64,000 nucleotides of DNA from Adiantum capillus-veneris (GCA_014529385.2 CM043952.1:60305619-60369618), one strand, 5' to 3'; counted from the first letter of the stretch, positions 48,009 to 61,212 are shown. Program-made: numbers and translations. Notes: generated by a model not told the origin, from the sequence alone.

Positions 48009-49464
48009 CAAAAATTCCATAACAATAGATATAAGGTACTTTTGCAAGAGTAAGGTGGCATTATTGCTCTTTTCCTTTATAGTAAATTTGAATCTATGTT
48101 TTGTTTCACCTTTTTGTAGCCTATCATACTATGTATGTAGGTCTGATTGATTTTCTCATTTGATATATTGACATTGATATGGATTATACAAATGACTATG
48201 CCCTAAGAAGAGTATGAATCCTAAGAAAAGATCCTTTAGTGTAAGCTTACCATGGCAATAGGGAAGTTCGTGCCTATTGGATCAGGATGTACACTATTTA
48301 TGAGTGCAGGATTATTTTTTTGCACACGCATAAGACTTTCACCACCTTTGATGATGGTGACACCATAGGCCAATTAATTCAAATCCATCTATATATGTTT
48401 ACACTGAAAAACAAGAAATTTACATCTCAATAGCTTTGCCTCACCTTCGCCTAGATTACACATAGCTTACTTTAACAATCAATCAGGTACTCTAATCTAG
48501 TGTTGTGCTACCTAGCTCATGCATGAATTCTACTGATTTCAAATAAAGTGCACCACATTTGGCCTTGCCAACTATCTATGTTGGTCATACTATGTAGTAC
48601 ATGCATCTCACTTTAACCTCATGTGTAGCTATTTAAGTCGACAATGCATGTATTAACCCTTTACATAATCTACCTCCATGTCCAATATCACAAGGAGCTT
48701 TGGATATGTTTCTATATAGGAAAAATATATAATTACTAAGAAACTTTCTAAATTGAATACACGTATCTAGTAAGAGTGAAAACATGTAATAATGATAATA
48801 CTCCTAGATGGTTGTAGCCACAATATTTTAGCTATATCGGAGTTTTTTCTAATCATATAGAAAGAAATTGGATGAACACATTTAGGAGTTATCTCTTCTT
48901 ACTAGTCTATACTATATATAATGCAGCTTAAAATTTTCAAGAAAGGAGAGGGCCTCCATGTGTCACTCCCTGGTTTGCTTCAAAAAAAACTCTGCAAAAC
49001 ATCTAATTTAAAATGCTAAAGTCAAGGATAAGATTGTAAGAAAAATGACAACCTTTGCAGAATGTAAGAAATGACGAGCCTTTTCATACGTAAAGTCAAA
49101 AGACTTTCTATTTTACATAGAATAAATGTTCCACTTTGATTGCACATAACAAAAAAGGGATCATTTTAGTAGACGTTTTGCTACTTAATGTGAATTTACT
49201 TTTTGAAGATATAACAAAAAAGAAAGAATTTTGGTGGAGATTTTGCTATTTAATGGAATTTCAATTTTTGAAGATATATTTGGCTTTATCTTTTCAAGGG
49301 GCTTTTTTCAAGACCAATATTTATAAATTATGATTAATTACATAAAATTTTGTCTTTCAATAACGTACAAACATACATAATGAAATCAATCCTCTTCCTC
49401 ACTCATTAATGCTACATCCCCAAAGAGAGACAACCAATGTTTTCTTCTCTTATGCTAACTAGGG

Positions 49465-49534
<70 letters not shown>

Positions 49535-49640
49535 TCCTAGGCCTTCGAGAAATTTTTCCTATTTGGGTCAATGCCCTCTTGTTCTTGATCCCTCTCCTTT
49601 TGTGCATTCCCGATACAGCTTGATATGGTCCAATAAATGG
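48009..49640. other. No gene recognised
   Basis: AT-rich, contains one (TC)n tract at 49,467-49,528. A short internal duplication near 49,140-49,270 (ATAACAAAAAAG...ATTTTGCTA.TTAATG) is visible. Nothing coding. Confidence 0.5.
49467..49528. repeat. (TC)31 microsatellite
   Basis: Uninterrupted TC run of 62 bp. Confidence 0.97.
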
Positions 49641-49646
49641 ATGTGA

Positions 49647-49892
49647 CTCAGAGGGTTCACCATTCAGTAACCCCCTATATAACATGCATTCGTGGGGTAT
49701 TTAAAAAGCACCTCTTTTAACATGTTTAAATGAATAAAGTGACCCCTTATTTTAGGATTTTTTTCAAAATCAAATATAAAAACCCCTGATTTTAATGTAT
49801 CTCTATTAAATTGCTTAATTTTTTTGTATTCTAAAAACCTTCCTTTCAAACTCACGTTATACATTAACATGATTACATAGTGCACCCCCGAG
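49647..49892. mobile_element. MITE family copy 5 (246 bp)
   Basis: Exact 8-bp target duplication GGATGTGA (49,639-49,646 and 49,893-49,900). The left end is CTCAGAGGGTTCACCATT; the right end reverse complement is CTCGGGGGTGCACTATG. Close relative of the copy at 16,913 over its full length. Confidence 0.88.
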
Positions 49893-49904
49893 GGATGTGA
49901 CAAG

Positions 49905-52855
49905 CACGTAGAGATTCTGTCACGAAACATAATTAAAAAAGTGACAGTGTCAGTGTCCCAAAGATGCATAATCTCAACAAGTAGAATATGTCTCATATAG
50001 TGATGACAATTTATGTGACATCCATCAAGTACGAGAAGTACTTGTGTGTGGAGGTACTTGAAAACACTTTGCGATAGGAATGACGGGGATCTTCATAAAT
50101 CTTACTCCACACACAGTCTAAACCCACCTTTATGATTTACTAGACCATGTTGTACACCTTGTGGACTGAGAATACATGCCAAAAAAGATCGCTATCTTGT
50201 AGGCCTATAGCCATCGTAAGAGAGGTGACCACTAAAAGAGTAAAGCACCCAAAGTGGACCCTCAATTCCATCATAAGGAATATGAGCACGGATAAGAAAA
50301 ATTATCAAACGTGGTACTTGATACACTTATCAGAGGTGGTACTTGATACACTAACCTCTAACCCTTTCCATAATTGATACCATGAAGCTATGCATGTCCA
50401 TGTCACTTGCATCAAAACGAGTTATACATCATTGGTGCACAATTGGAAAAACCCCTTGGTTTGATTTTGAAAGTATACTACTTATCCACTACCCCTTGGT
50501 AGTTGAGAGATTAATGTCTTGAAAACACGTGTATGAAAAGTTAAAAAAGTGATCATGACTAATTATTGAATGATCACTCAGTTACAAGTTGGGTTGTACC
50601 CAAAAAATGGTGCTCTATAGACATTTTAATAGACTAAGCAAGAGATTTTCTCAAGATGGAATCTTATTCACAACTAGATCAATAAAACAATCGTTTCTCC
50701 CCATTGAAAGAAGAGAAAGATTCTCAAAACCAAAAAGAAGGTATTCATACTGGGTATTCTTTGGTCTTTTTTTAAAAGATATGCCTTGCATTTCTTACAT
50801 ACTGGGCGTTCTTTGGTTTTTTCTCTCAGATATGCTTGCATAGATTTAAGACAGATGTCTGACAACATAACTCGATCATGAATGTGGGATTGGAAGTCTA
50901 TAGATCTATAAGGGAACCAAGAGACAGCCTGCCTTGAGGCTCTTTGAAAAGATCCATGTTATCACATGAATATGTTTCTTGATAGCTAGGCCATCGTTTA
51001 TTGCAAATAAAGAAATCATCAAGCTTAGTGTATGCACCTTGTGCATAGAGCCCATTAGATATATAGTGTCCATTGATGCATTCATATGCAACGAACACAA
51101 GAAAATATACCCCCCTCAATTTCTACTGAGTACAAGGTTAAATCTATGGTAAAGTCCTTCAGCACCATTAATAAGAGACTCAACAATAAAAATCAATAGA
51201 AACAAACAAGATCTTGCCTATTTTGAAGTAATATTGTGACTCTAGTGCATAAAAAAACTCTATGCACACCACCTTAATTTGAATCCATCTTGGTGATTAT
51301 CAAGCAAATAATCGACCGATAGGTGGCAACAACGATGTCCTTGATAGAGTATGATGCATTGTAGAGAAAGCGTAAAAGCTGCTTGTGTGGGCATGCCTTG
51401 CATTCTACACAAAATAAAGTGATAATACCTTGGCCACAATGACAATCTCAATGGTTTAAGTCGATACCCTTAAATGCCTTGCACTATCGAGAAATTGGGT
51501 TGATACATGCAAGTACAATTCAACCTTGCCGTACATAAAATGTGAACTTGTATCCCAAGAATGAATGTCAATTCCCCTAGCCTTGTCATAGTTCCCATCT
51601 CAACAAAAAGAGCATTGGCATGGGGAAGAAGCTTTGCTCTCTTTCAAAGCACCTCATTCTACAAGGTATGATACTTTTCCAATTAATGATTTAAAACACA
51701 TCAAAAACTGAAAATTTTCCACCTTGATCACCCGCCTAGTTCTAGTTGACTCAAAATCCAAAAGGAAATGTTTACTTGAGAGTGAATTTCAATTTGATTT
51801 TGCAATGGTTTCTTAAATTTGGCTCATATCCATGGATTTTGATATACTTAAAGGTAGTCTTATGTATAGTGTAAGCCCCTTGGCTTGGTTATGCCAACAC
51901 TCACTGGAATCCATAAAATTGAAGCATTGCTTTACATAATAACTGCTCACTAACAAATCTTGGTTGGGTCTTTGGACTCGGATCCTTTTGATGCGTCTTC
52001 ACAAATGTGTCAATTAGGCGAGAAAAAATGCACAAACAATACGAGCAAAAAATGGAAAAATAGAGAAAATAGAGATGTTACTTTAAGAGTATCTCACATA
52101 AAAATATATGAGAATTGCTTCCAGGATATGCCCAAATCATATTCAATACTAGCGTAATCACAATGCACACACATTGAGTTAAAGAATAATCATACAGATA
52201 TTGCTTTAAAGTAAGAAAATAGGCTCATTAAGAAACTAATAGTGCACCTCAAACCAAAAGAAGTCCCATTTTATCATGCATATCACCTCAAGCATACGTG
52301 ATAACCACAAGTTAAAGGCCATACCAAAATACCAATTGTGAAATCCAAAAAAATACACATGGATAGATTACAAAATATCCATATATCCTTCTCATTTGAC
52401 TAACAACTAAGCAATGTACGCCTCATCGTAATGTCAAACCAAGAAGAATATCATGTTATCGTGCAATTAAATCTTAAGCATAATCAATGTAAGTTTGTTT
52501 ACCAAATCAACCACACCAAAACATTATTTGCAAACTCCCAAAAGGTCTTCATGGATAGAACAAAATCCAAAAAATTCTAGATGGATAGGACCAAAAATAT
52601 CCATTATTTTTTCTCATCTAATTTTCAGCTACGCAATATCCACTTCATTTCAGTGTATATGCACCTCTTAGCACATTTTGTATGTATTGGTAAATGGCCA
52701 TAAGATAACCTTGATATCATATGCCTTTCTATATGCTTTGCATAGTAAGGCAACTAACTACAATTTGATAAAGCAAAATAACAAAATTCAATTGAAAAAT
52801 GCATGTAATCTTAAGGTCACACAAAAATGTCACTTATTAATCTAGAGGAGCCTTG
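49905..52855. other. No gene recognised; weak coding-like traces on minus
   Basis: Minus-strand frames at 51,119-50,898 (VAYECINGHYISNGLYAQGA, then YTKLDDFFICNKRWPSYQET) and around 51,450-51,260 (CHCGQGIITLFCVECKACPH in one frame) have protein-like, Cys-containing composition. They might be two pieces of one decayed gene. No family recognised; no start or splice site is convincing. The rest is AT-rich and silent. Confidence 0.3.
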
Positions 52856-52860
52856 TTAAT

Positions 52861-53052
52861 TGTTGGGGTATAAAGCCCAATGTGGTCGCCCAGGTAAGTG
52901 TGCGGGCCGCCAGGTATGTACACATATTCTTTTGTAAAAACCTAATAAGAACTCACTATGCTCTACACATTACAGTAGAGCGAGTTCACCATATCGTCGT
53001 GCTCTTCTTCTCGCACTCTCTCTCGCGTCGCACTTCCGCTCGTACTCCTTCA
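52861..53052 (+). repeat. 5' LTR of the young copia element
   Basis: 192 bp, TGTTGGGGTATAAAG...GTACTCCTTCA. Identical to the 3' LTR except at one position seen by eye. Confidence 0.95.
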
Positions 53053-53054
53053 AC

Positions 53055-53066
53055 TGGTATCAGAGC
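53055..53066 (+). promoter_or_regulatory. Primer-binding site (initiator tRNA-Met type)
   Basis: TGGTATCAGAGC two bases after the LTR end: the standard copia primer site complementary to the 3' end of plant initiator tRNA-Met. A second, inverted copy is at 58,553-58,564. Confidence 0.93.
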
Positions 53067-54151
53067 TCAGATCGAGGCTCGGGGCAGCACTGCAGGAGGC
53101 TAGAGTCACCAGCTCAGATTGGAATGAAATTTGACAGGCAAAGATACGACCCCAAATCTCGTGGGAAAGGCCGAAGGACTTGGTGTGCTCAGAATTTAAT
53201 TCTGAGGTCATCTCAGTCACCGTTCGGCTTCGACAAAGGTCTGCGCAAGCCATTTTCGACTACGTGGTCTCGACGGGTGCAGATCCGACTCTGCAAATTT
53301 GGGGTTTTCGGCCTACGACTGCAGGTGCTGAGGATATCGACACTCCCAGAGTGTTGATTTGTGGCTGTCTACACATTGAAGGACGGCTCACAGTTCTTGG
53401 AGGCGTGTCACATACGACACGGGCGCATCTACACACAGACTGTAGGCGACATCCACTAGTTCATCAGGTAGCTTGTGTTTGCTGCTTGATATTCCAGATT
53501 TCATCCTGACATTGCAGGTACTTCCACATGGGATGTATTGTCAGAGATGATGTATGTCTGTTGAGGGTTTGCTGGCTGTGAGTCACGCAGCAAACAACCG
53601 TCGCAGCGGTTACAGCATACAGTGGGAAATTTGTGGATGTATGACTTTGTGGGAAGTCTATGTACTGTCAGATTTACTGCAGCCTTTGTTGAGGGTCGAG
53701 TGAGGTTTTATTGAGCTGGGGGATTCTCGAATGTTGAGATCCTTTCGGTGATACAGGTCTTGGAGCGATCCCTCGAGCACCCTTAGATAGGCAGCTAGGA
53801 TGTATTGATTGTGAGTTAGACAGTTGGGATTGCATCTTTGCTTTACTGCCGTTGAGGCATTTTCGCAGTCTATGCTTACAGGACAGTGACAAGACAGTCA
53901 GAGACAGTACAGGTGCAGGACAGGTTTACCCGCAGCTTACAGTGTCAGAGAGACAGTGTTTTTTGAGCTGTTTTTTGGTTTGTTTTTTGAGTACACCATA
54001 GCCATTTTACAAAGGAGACTCTGCCGAAATTTATGCAGAATCTGAAGCTTTCTTGGTTCATTTGACAAGTTGATATTGGTTCAGAGGTCAGTTTACAAGG
54101 GAAACTCTGCCGAATTTTTCCCAGGAAAGTAAACTACTGTGAAGCGTAGCT
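53067..54151 (+). other. Long GC-richer leader of the young copia element
   Basis: About 1.1 kb between primer site and gag, visibly more GC-rich than the surroundings. It contains a 109-codon frame at 53,180-53,509 (MVCSEFNSEVISVTVRLRQR..., with ADPTLQIWGFRPTTAGAEDI). This stays open in the inverted copy at 58,107-58,439 despite about 4% nucleotide divergence. It could be a small extra protein or simply an unselected frame; no motif recognised. Confidence 0.6.
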
Positions 54152-57100
54152 ATGGCTAGATCACAGGACACTGCTCTTTACAATATCAAGAAGCTGGATG
54201 GAACCAATTTCCCATTGTGGAAGAAGCAGATTTGGCACGTGTTGGTACAAAAGAAGCAGATAAAACCTATGAAGCTCAAGGGGATAAAACCAGAAGATAT
54301 GGACGAAGATGAATGGAGCGAAATGGATGAATTGGCACTTTCTACCATTATGCTGACTTTGGCAGAAAGAGTTTACTTCAATGTAACAGACGAGATGTCG
54401 GCTTATCAAGCATGGTTAAAGCTAAGTGATCTTTATGAGAAGTAGAGTGCAGCCTCACAAGTATACTGGCTTAAGAAGCTTGTTGACTTGAAGATGAAAG
54501 AAGGGACACCTATGTCCAATCATCTGAATGAATTCAACACAATCTATAGTCAGTTGTCAGCTCAAGGTGTCAAGTTTGATGAACCTGTTAGAGCTATGTT
54601 CCTGTTGATCACATTGCCGGAAAGTTGGGACACTTTTCGCACAGCTTTGAGTAATTCCGCACCTCCAGATGGTTTGAACATAGCAGGTGTAGAAGGAAGT
54701 CTGCTTACTGAAGAAACCAATAGAAAGACAATGGACAAAGGCAAAGGAACAGCCTTAGTTGTCAGGGGAAGGACCAAAGAAAAGTACAAAGGTGGAAAGA
54801 GGAATCAGTCTCGTAGCAAGTCCCGCAGTGCTAAAGGCAAGAGTGACATAGAATGCTACCATTGTGGCAAGAAGGGTCACATGAAAAGAGACTGCAGAGA
54901 ATGGAAAGCAGAAAAAGGCAAAGAGAAAGTTGAAGACCATGGTGAGAAGAACAAGTCCTCAGTGAAGATTCAAGAAATAAATGTGACAAACACTGTTGCA
55001 GAGGATGACAGTCTAGTGTCAGGAGACATCTACTTCTTGAAGAATACAATGGACTCAGCTCTTCTTACAGCATCTGATGGAAATGCACTGAGTGACTGGA
55101 TTATAGACTCAGGGGCATCGCTTCATGTGTCTCCAAACAAGGAGTGGTTTACCTCTTATGTGACCACTAAAGATCATGTTCGGCTAGGCAATGGGCAGAC
55201 ATGTGAGATCTTAGGTGTTGGAGATGTTCAATTGAAATTTCAGAATGGCTCTTCTTTCACACTAAAGAATGTGAGACATGTTCCCGCAATTACAAAGAGC
55301 TTGATCAGCACACGTTTACTTGATGATGCTGGCTACGTCACCACTTTTGGACAGAACATGTGGAAGATATCCAAGGGTTCTATGATAGTAGCACATGGAG
55401 TAAAGTCTGGAGGACTTTACATGATTTATGTATCAAATGTCTCTAAAAATGTAATCAATGTAACCGAGCAGCCGAACGTTTCTTTGTGGCATAGCCGGTT
55501 AGGACATATGTCCAAGAAGGGAATGGAAATCTTGTCTCGTTCTGGTTATTTGCCTGGCTTTTCATTTAATGATTTTGAATTCTATGAACATTGTCTGTAT
55601 GGTAAGCAAACACAGCAGCCACATAAGCATAGAAGCAGTAGAAGAGATACACAGTTGGCACTTGTTCATAGTGATTTGTGTGGACCTATGCCTAACCCAT
55701 CTCTAGGGGGAGCTTCTTACTTTATGACATTTATAGATGATTACTCGAGGAAAGTATGGTTTTACTTTCTCAAGCACAAGGATGAAGCGTTTAGTGTTTT
55801 CAAAACGTTTGTGACACTTGTGGAGAATCAGAGTGGCAAGAAGCTTAAATGCTTACGCACTGTCAATGGTGGAGAGTATGTTTCAAAGGCCTTTCAGGAC
55901 TTTTGTGAGTCAAAAGGTATAAAACGTGAACTTACTGCTCCTTACAATCCTCCTCAAAATGGTGTTGCTGAGAGGATGAATAGGACCATACAAGAGAAGG
56001 TCAGAAGTATGTTGTCTAATGCACACCTGCCAAATGGGTTTTGGGCTGAAGCTGTATCAACAGCTGTTCATCTTGTAAATAGATCTCCTAGCAAGGTTTT
56101 GCAGAAGGATTCAGTGCCAGAGATGGTATGGTCAGGCAAGGTGCCCTCATACAAGCATCTTAGAGTCTTTGGCTGTGAGGCATATACTCACGTTCCAAAA
56201 GAATTTAGGAACAAACTTGAGCCAAAGAGTAGAAAGTGCATCTTTCTAGGCTATGGTAATTCTGGTGAGATGGGGTACAGACTTTGGGATCCCGAATCCA
56301 GAAAGGTTGTCCGCAGCAATGATGTTCACTTTAATGAATCCAAATATCATTCTAAACCAGAGAGGGTCGAGGAGATTAGAAGAGTTGTCTTCCAAGAAGA
56401 TGGACATGCACGTGCAAGACAAAATGTCAGGGCTCAAGAGGAGCAAGGACACGATAGATTGGAACCACAGGTTGTGGCTGAGCCTGAGCCACCTATTGTG
56501 CGTAGATCTGGACGTGTCACGCAACCTCCTGATAGGTTTGTTCCATCTATGAACTATGTCATGTTGACTGATTGCAATGAGTGTTCATGTTACAAGGAAG
56601 CAGTGCAAATGAAGGACTCTGGGAATTGGCAATTGGCCATGCAGTCAGAGATGACAGCTCTGCATAAAAACCAGACATGGAAGCTAGTTAAATTACCACG
56701 GGGCAAAAAGGCTCTACCTTGTAAATGGGTTACAGGTATAAGATCACCACTCATGATAGTCAGCCAAAGTACAAAGCAAGGCTTGTTGCCAAGGGCTTTA
56801 AGCAAGAACAAGGCATTGACTTTGATGAAGTCTTCTCTCCGGTGGTCAAGATGACTACATTGAGATGCTTTCTTGCATTGGTTGCCATATTAGATTTGGT
56901 GTTGCACCAAATGGATGTCAAGACAGCGTTCTTGCATGGTGATTTAGATGTGGAAATTTACATGCAGCAGCCAGAAGGGTTTGTTGAGAAAGGCAAGGAA
57001 GATTGGGTATGCCAGTTGTTAAAGAGTCTTTATGGCTTAAAACAATCACCGAGGGCATGGTACCATAAATTCCACAAGTTTATGCTTTCTCAACGCTACA

Positions 57101-57568
57101 AACGTAGTGAGTTCGATCACTGTCTATATACAAAGAAGGCTAAGGATGGTAGTTGGCTGATCCTTATTTTGTATGTGGATGACATGTTGATTGTTGGCAA
57201 GCACTTGGAAGAAATTTCAGCTTTGAAGTCAAAGATGGCAAAATCGTTTGACATGAAAGACATGGGTGAGGCAAGTCATATACTTGGTATGCGCATTGAG
57301 AGAGACAGATCAAAGAAGTTGATTTGGTTATCTCAAACAGAGTATATTGACAAGGTTTTGCAACGTTTCAATATGGAGAAGGGAAAGGCACTGAGTGTTC
57401 CATTGCCACCATATGTGAAACTTAGCAAACAAGATTGTCCTGTGTCTGAGGAAGAACAGGTTGAAATGGATAAGATTCCATATGCGTCTGCAGTGGGTAG
57501 TTTGATGTATGCAATGATTGCTACTCGCCCAGACATTGCATTTGCAGTGGGAGTAGTAAGTCGATACA

Positions 57569-58632
57569 TGTCAAATGAACCAAGAAAGCTTCAGATTCTG
57601 CATAAATTTTGGCAGAGTCTCCTTTGTAAAATGGCTCTGGTGTACTCAAAAAACAGACCAAAAAACAGCTCAAAAAACAGCTGCGGGTAAACCTGTCCTG
57701 CACCTGTACTGTCTCTGACTGTCCTGTCACTGTCCTGTAAGCATAGACTGCGAAAATGCCTCAACGGCAGTAAAGCAAAGATGCAATCCCAACTGTCTAA
57801 CTCACAGTCAATACATCCTCGCTGCCTATCTAAGGGTGCTCGAGGGATCGCTCCAAGACCTGTATCACCGAAAGGATCTCAACATTCGAGAATCCCCCAG
57901 CTCAATAAAACCTCACTCGACCCTCAACAAAGGCTGCAGTAAATCTGACAGTACATAGACTTCCCACAAAGTCATACATCCACAAATTTCCCACTGTATA
58001 TTGTAACCACTGCGGCGGTTGTTTGCTACGTGACTCACAGCCAGCAAACCCTCAACAGACATACATCATCTCTGACAATACATCCCATGTGGAAGTACCT
58101 GCAATGTTAGGATGAAATCTGGAATATCAAGCAGCAAACACAAGCTACCTGATGAACTAGTGGATGTTGCCTACAGTCTGTGTGTAGATGCGCCGGTGTC
58201 GTATGTGACACGCCTCCAAGAACTGTGATGAGTCGTCCTTCGATGTGTAGATAGCCACAAATCAACACTCTGGGAGTGTCGATATCCTCAGCACCTACAG
58301 TCGTAGGCCGAAAACCCCAAATTTGCAGAGTCGGATCTGCACCCATCGAGACCACGTAGTCGAAAATGGCCTGCGCAGACCTTTGTCGAAGCCGAATGGT
58401 GACCGAGATGACCTCAGAATAAAATTCTGAGCACACCAAGTCCTTCGGGCCCCCCCACGAGATTTGGGGCCGTGTCTTTGCCTGTCGAATTTCACTCCAA
58501 TCTGAGCTGGTGACTCTAGCCTCCTGCAGTGCTGCCCCGAGCCTCGATCTGAGCTCTGATACCAGTTGAAGGAGTACGAGCGGAAGTGCGACGCGAGAGA
58601 GAGTGCGAGAAGAAGAGCACGACGATATGGTG
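57569..58632 (-). repeat. Inverted copy of the element's own LTR end, primer site and leader
   Basis: Reverse complement of about 52,988-54,067 (the last 65 bp of the LTR, the primer site and nearly the whole leader). It lies inside the RT/RNase H region and is bordered by an 83-bp direct duplication of pol sequence. By eye over about 470 bp it differs from the leader at roughly 4% of sites, far more than the two LTRs differ from each other. Confidence 0.92.
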
Positions 58633-59315
58633 GGTAGTTTGATGTATGCAATGATTGCTACTCACCCAGACATTGCATTTGCAGTGGGAGTAGTAAGTCG
58701 ATACATGTCAAACCCAGGCAAGAAACATTGGGAGGCAGTGAAAGGAATATTGAGATACCTGAAAGCTACAAAGAGTATGCGTATATGCTATGGGAGTCAG
58801 GAGCTAAGTGTAAAGGAGACAACCAAAGGTCTACGTCAGGGTATGTCTTTAGATTGGCTAGTGGAGCAGTATCATGGCGTTCTAGATTACAAGATTGTGT
58901 TACTCAGTCTACTACAGAGGCTGAATATGTTGCAGCATCAGAGGCATGCAAAGAATCAATTTGGATTAATCGACTAGTAACAGATTTTGGAATCAAAGAA
59001 GAGATGCCTGTGTTATATTGTGATAGTCAAAGTGCTATACAATTGACTCGCAATCCAGTTTATCACTCAAAGACAAAGCATGTGGATGTGAAGTATCATT
59101 TCATCATGGAAATGCTCGAGGATAAGCAACTTCAGCTTGTCAAAGTTCACACCACAGAAAATCCTGCTGATCTACTTATAAAAGGACTTCCCTCAGAGAG
59201 CTTTGCGCATTTTCGCAAGCAGTTAGGTGTAGGGTAGTACATCACTTCTCTACATCTCTTGTATATTAGCTTGTATAGTAGCTTCTCTCACACTTAAAGT
59301 ACCACATTGGACTTT

Positions 59316-59518
59316 AAGTGGGAAGTTGTTGGGGTATAAAGCCCAATGTGGTCGCCCAGGTAAGTGTGCGGGCCGCCAGGTATGTACACATATTCTTTTG
59401 TAAAAACCTAATAAGAACTCACTATGCTCTACACATTACAGTAGAGCGAGTTCACCATATCGTCGTGCTCTTCTTCTCGCACTCTCTCTCGCGTCGCACT
59501 TCCGCTTGTACTCCTTCA
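59316..59518 (+). repeat. Polypurine tract and 3' LTR of the young copia element
   Basis: A purine-rich stretch (AAGTGGGAAG) abuts the LTR start at 59,327. The LTR ends at 59,518, followed by TTAAT. Confidence 0.9.
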
Positions 59519-59616
59519 TTAATAACAAAATCTTCATTATCATCACTAGCAAAAGCTCCACTACCATGCATATTGACTCCACCTATATTGCCACAAAAAT
59601 TTGCAAACCAAAAGAG

Positions 59617-59867
59617 CTTGGGGGGTCACTATAATAAAAAAAAAGCATATCACATGGTTTCAACATTGGGGATTAATTTATTCTGCATTTTTTGACATTT
59701 TTACATACATACGTAAGGAAGTTGAAAAAATGATCTTGCAAAAAACTTTACAAATTGTATAGGAAAACGGTCCCTTTTATTGGTGACAAATTCATAGATA
59801 AGAGGTTTTATAAAAAGTGATTGAACGTACATGATATATAGGTTTTACACATAGTGACCCTACCGAG
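59617..59867. mobile_element. MITE family copy 6 (251 bp)
   Basis: The left end is CTTGGGGGGTCACTAT; the right end reverse complement is CTCGGTAGGGTCACTATGTG. Target duplication CAAAAGAG (59,609-59,616) / CAAAGGAG (59,868-59,875), 7/8. Similar to the copy at 12,135 in its right half (CATAGATAAGAGGTTTTA, ATGATATATAGGTTTTACAC). Confidence 0.82.
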
Positions 59868-59875
59868 CAAAGGAG

Positions 59876-61020
59876 TAAGATACCTATCACATATCTCTCC
59901 CATCATTATCAATGAGTTTACAAGGACGTCTTGTGTGCATGGTAGCGTTCAACATAGGCATATGCCTCCACCAATCTCCAACACCATGTCCATAGGTTGA
60001 CACAATGCCTCTAGAAAGAGTAACATATAAGATACACTCCTCTCAAAAACAGCCCTCCATCCTCCACTCTTCACTTCATATTGTGCCCTTGAAGATGAAG
60101 GTATGTAATGACCAATAATCTCCAAAGAGAGATCTTGTCAGAGGATATTTTCCACCTCCACAAATAGCAATTAAACCAATTGAGTGCTCAAAAAAATAAA
60201 TTTAGTGATTCAAAGAGTGCATAAACAAGAAATTGTAGAGTTCATTCACCTTATGTCCTCTCTCCATTTTCAAAGAGGGTAGCATTCCAATTTTATGTAA
60301 TGCCAATACAAATAAACGTGGTTACTTAAACAAGATAATGTAACTATCTTGATTGTGCTTGCCACCAAATTGGTCCTCAAACATTGTATTCCAATGTATG
60401 CCATCAAATCCAATAATGCTACCACATGCAAGTTATTTTACTTTTTATAAACACTAGTACATGGATCTGTGCTTTGCTATACGAGCAAAAACAATGATCA
60501 AATATTGACGTGTTGCTATGTTTTGGTTTCTTGTTGACTTGAAATGCTCTATGTTGAGCTGATCAATGATACTTGATGCATGAAGACTATGGATATGAGG
60601 GAGGCAATTGGGAGCCCTCAAAGTGGATAGAGAGAAAGGTGTGTAGGGAGTGGTCTTGGCTGAAAATATGAGAAAAGTGAGATAGAATGTGATCAAAAGC
60701 TATGAGGGCAACAATTGGGAGTCCTCAAAGTGGCTAGGAGAGAAAGGTATGTAGGGAGTGGTCTTGGTTGTTAATATGAGGAAGGCGAGCTAGAATGAGA
60801 TTAAAAGCTAATCATTCAAGTAGGGTATGAGGCTCATACTTGCAAACTTGCAAGGGTAATAATGTGCATACACAAATGGCCCTAATGTTTGATTTTACAG
60901 CGAAGGGCGTGGGATCCAGGGTTTATCACAACTCTGATGTGGATTCTAGATACCGAGATAGGCTCAAGGTAAATAGGTTAGTATGATCATCTCTCTTAGA
61001 AAAAGAAAAGAAAATATGAT
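59876..61020. other. No gene recognised; tandem duplication inside
   Basis: Mostly AT-rich. A ~107-bp tandem duplication at about 60,594-60,811 (unit begins TATGAGGG, contains CAATTGGGAG.CCTCAAAGTGG and GTAGGGAGTGGTCTTGG). The minus strand near 60.35-60.42 kb has a short protein-like stretch (FDGIHWNTMFEDQFGGK), unassigned. Confidence 0.5.
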
Positions 61021-61029
61021 GTTTTAATT

Positions 61030-61204
61030 TGGGCATGATGAAATGCATAAAGTGCGAGCTTCCAATATTCTGTTATGGCAAGAGACATTGATGTTGTTGT
61101 AAAGCCTCATTAATTGTAGGGTCGATTGATGCATCATGACGCAAGTGTGTTGCATTCCATATTCATACCACTTCTTGATGTCTTGCATCCATCTTGAACT
61201 TAGT

Positions 61205-61212
<8 letters not shown>
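61030..61212 (-). other. Coding-like fragment shared with the CACTA interior
   Basis: The minus strand reads SSRWMQDIKKWYEYG and, in another frame, HDASIDPTINEALQQHQC. It aligns with the plus-strand fragment at 22,500-22,640 in the CACTA element. Followed on + by a (GA)n tract (61,204-61,253), as the other copy is preceded by a microsatellite. Broken; family unknown. Confidence 0.45.

Larger units (their letters stand above)
52861..59518 (+). mobile_element. Young Ty1/copia retrotransposon (Tork/Tnt1-like), TSD TTAAT
   Basis: LTRs 52,861-53,052 and 59,327-59,518 (192 bp each, one difference seen) are flanked by TTAAT (52,856-52,860 and 59,519-59,523). Parts in copia order: primer site, 1.1-kb leader, gag from 54,152 (LDGTNFPLWKKQIWHVLVQK, later the CYHCGKKGHMKRDC zinc knuckle near 54.86 kb), protease (WIIDSGASLHVSP near 55.1 kb), integrase (HSRLGHMS, HSDLCGPMP, FIDDYSRKVW), RT (QMDVKTAFLHGDLDVEIYMQ, ILYVDDMLIVG near 57.2 kb) and RNase H (STTEAEYVAASEA, CDSQSAIQLTRNP near 59.0 kb). 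An inverted copy of the element's own 5' end lies within the 3' part of pol. Broken, with about four interruptions, but recent by its LTRs. Confidence 0.95.

Noticed and set aside
53055-53066. tRNA-Met-like word
   Set aside because: It is a retrotransposon primer-binding site next to an LTR; no tRNA cloverleaf can be drawn around it.
58295-58651. Separate minus-strand gene inside the copia pol region
   Set aside because: It is the inverted copy of the element's leader, not an independent gene.
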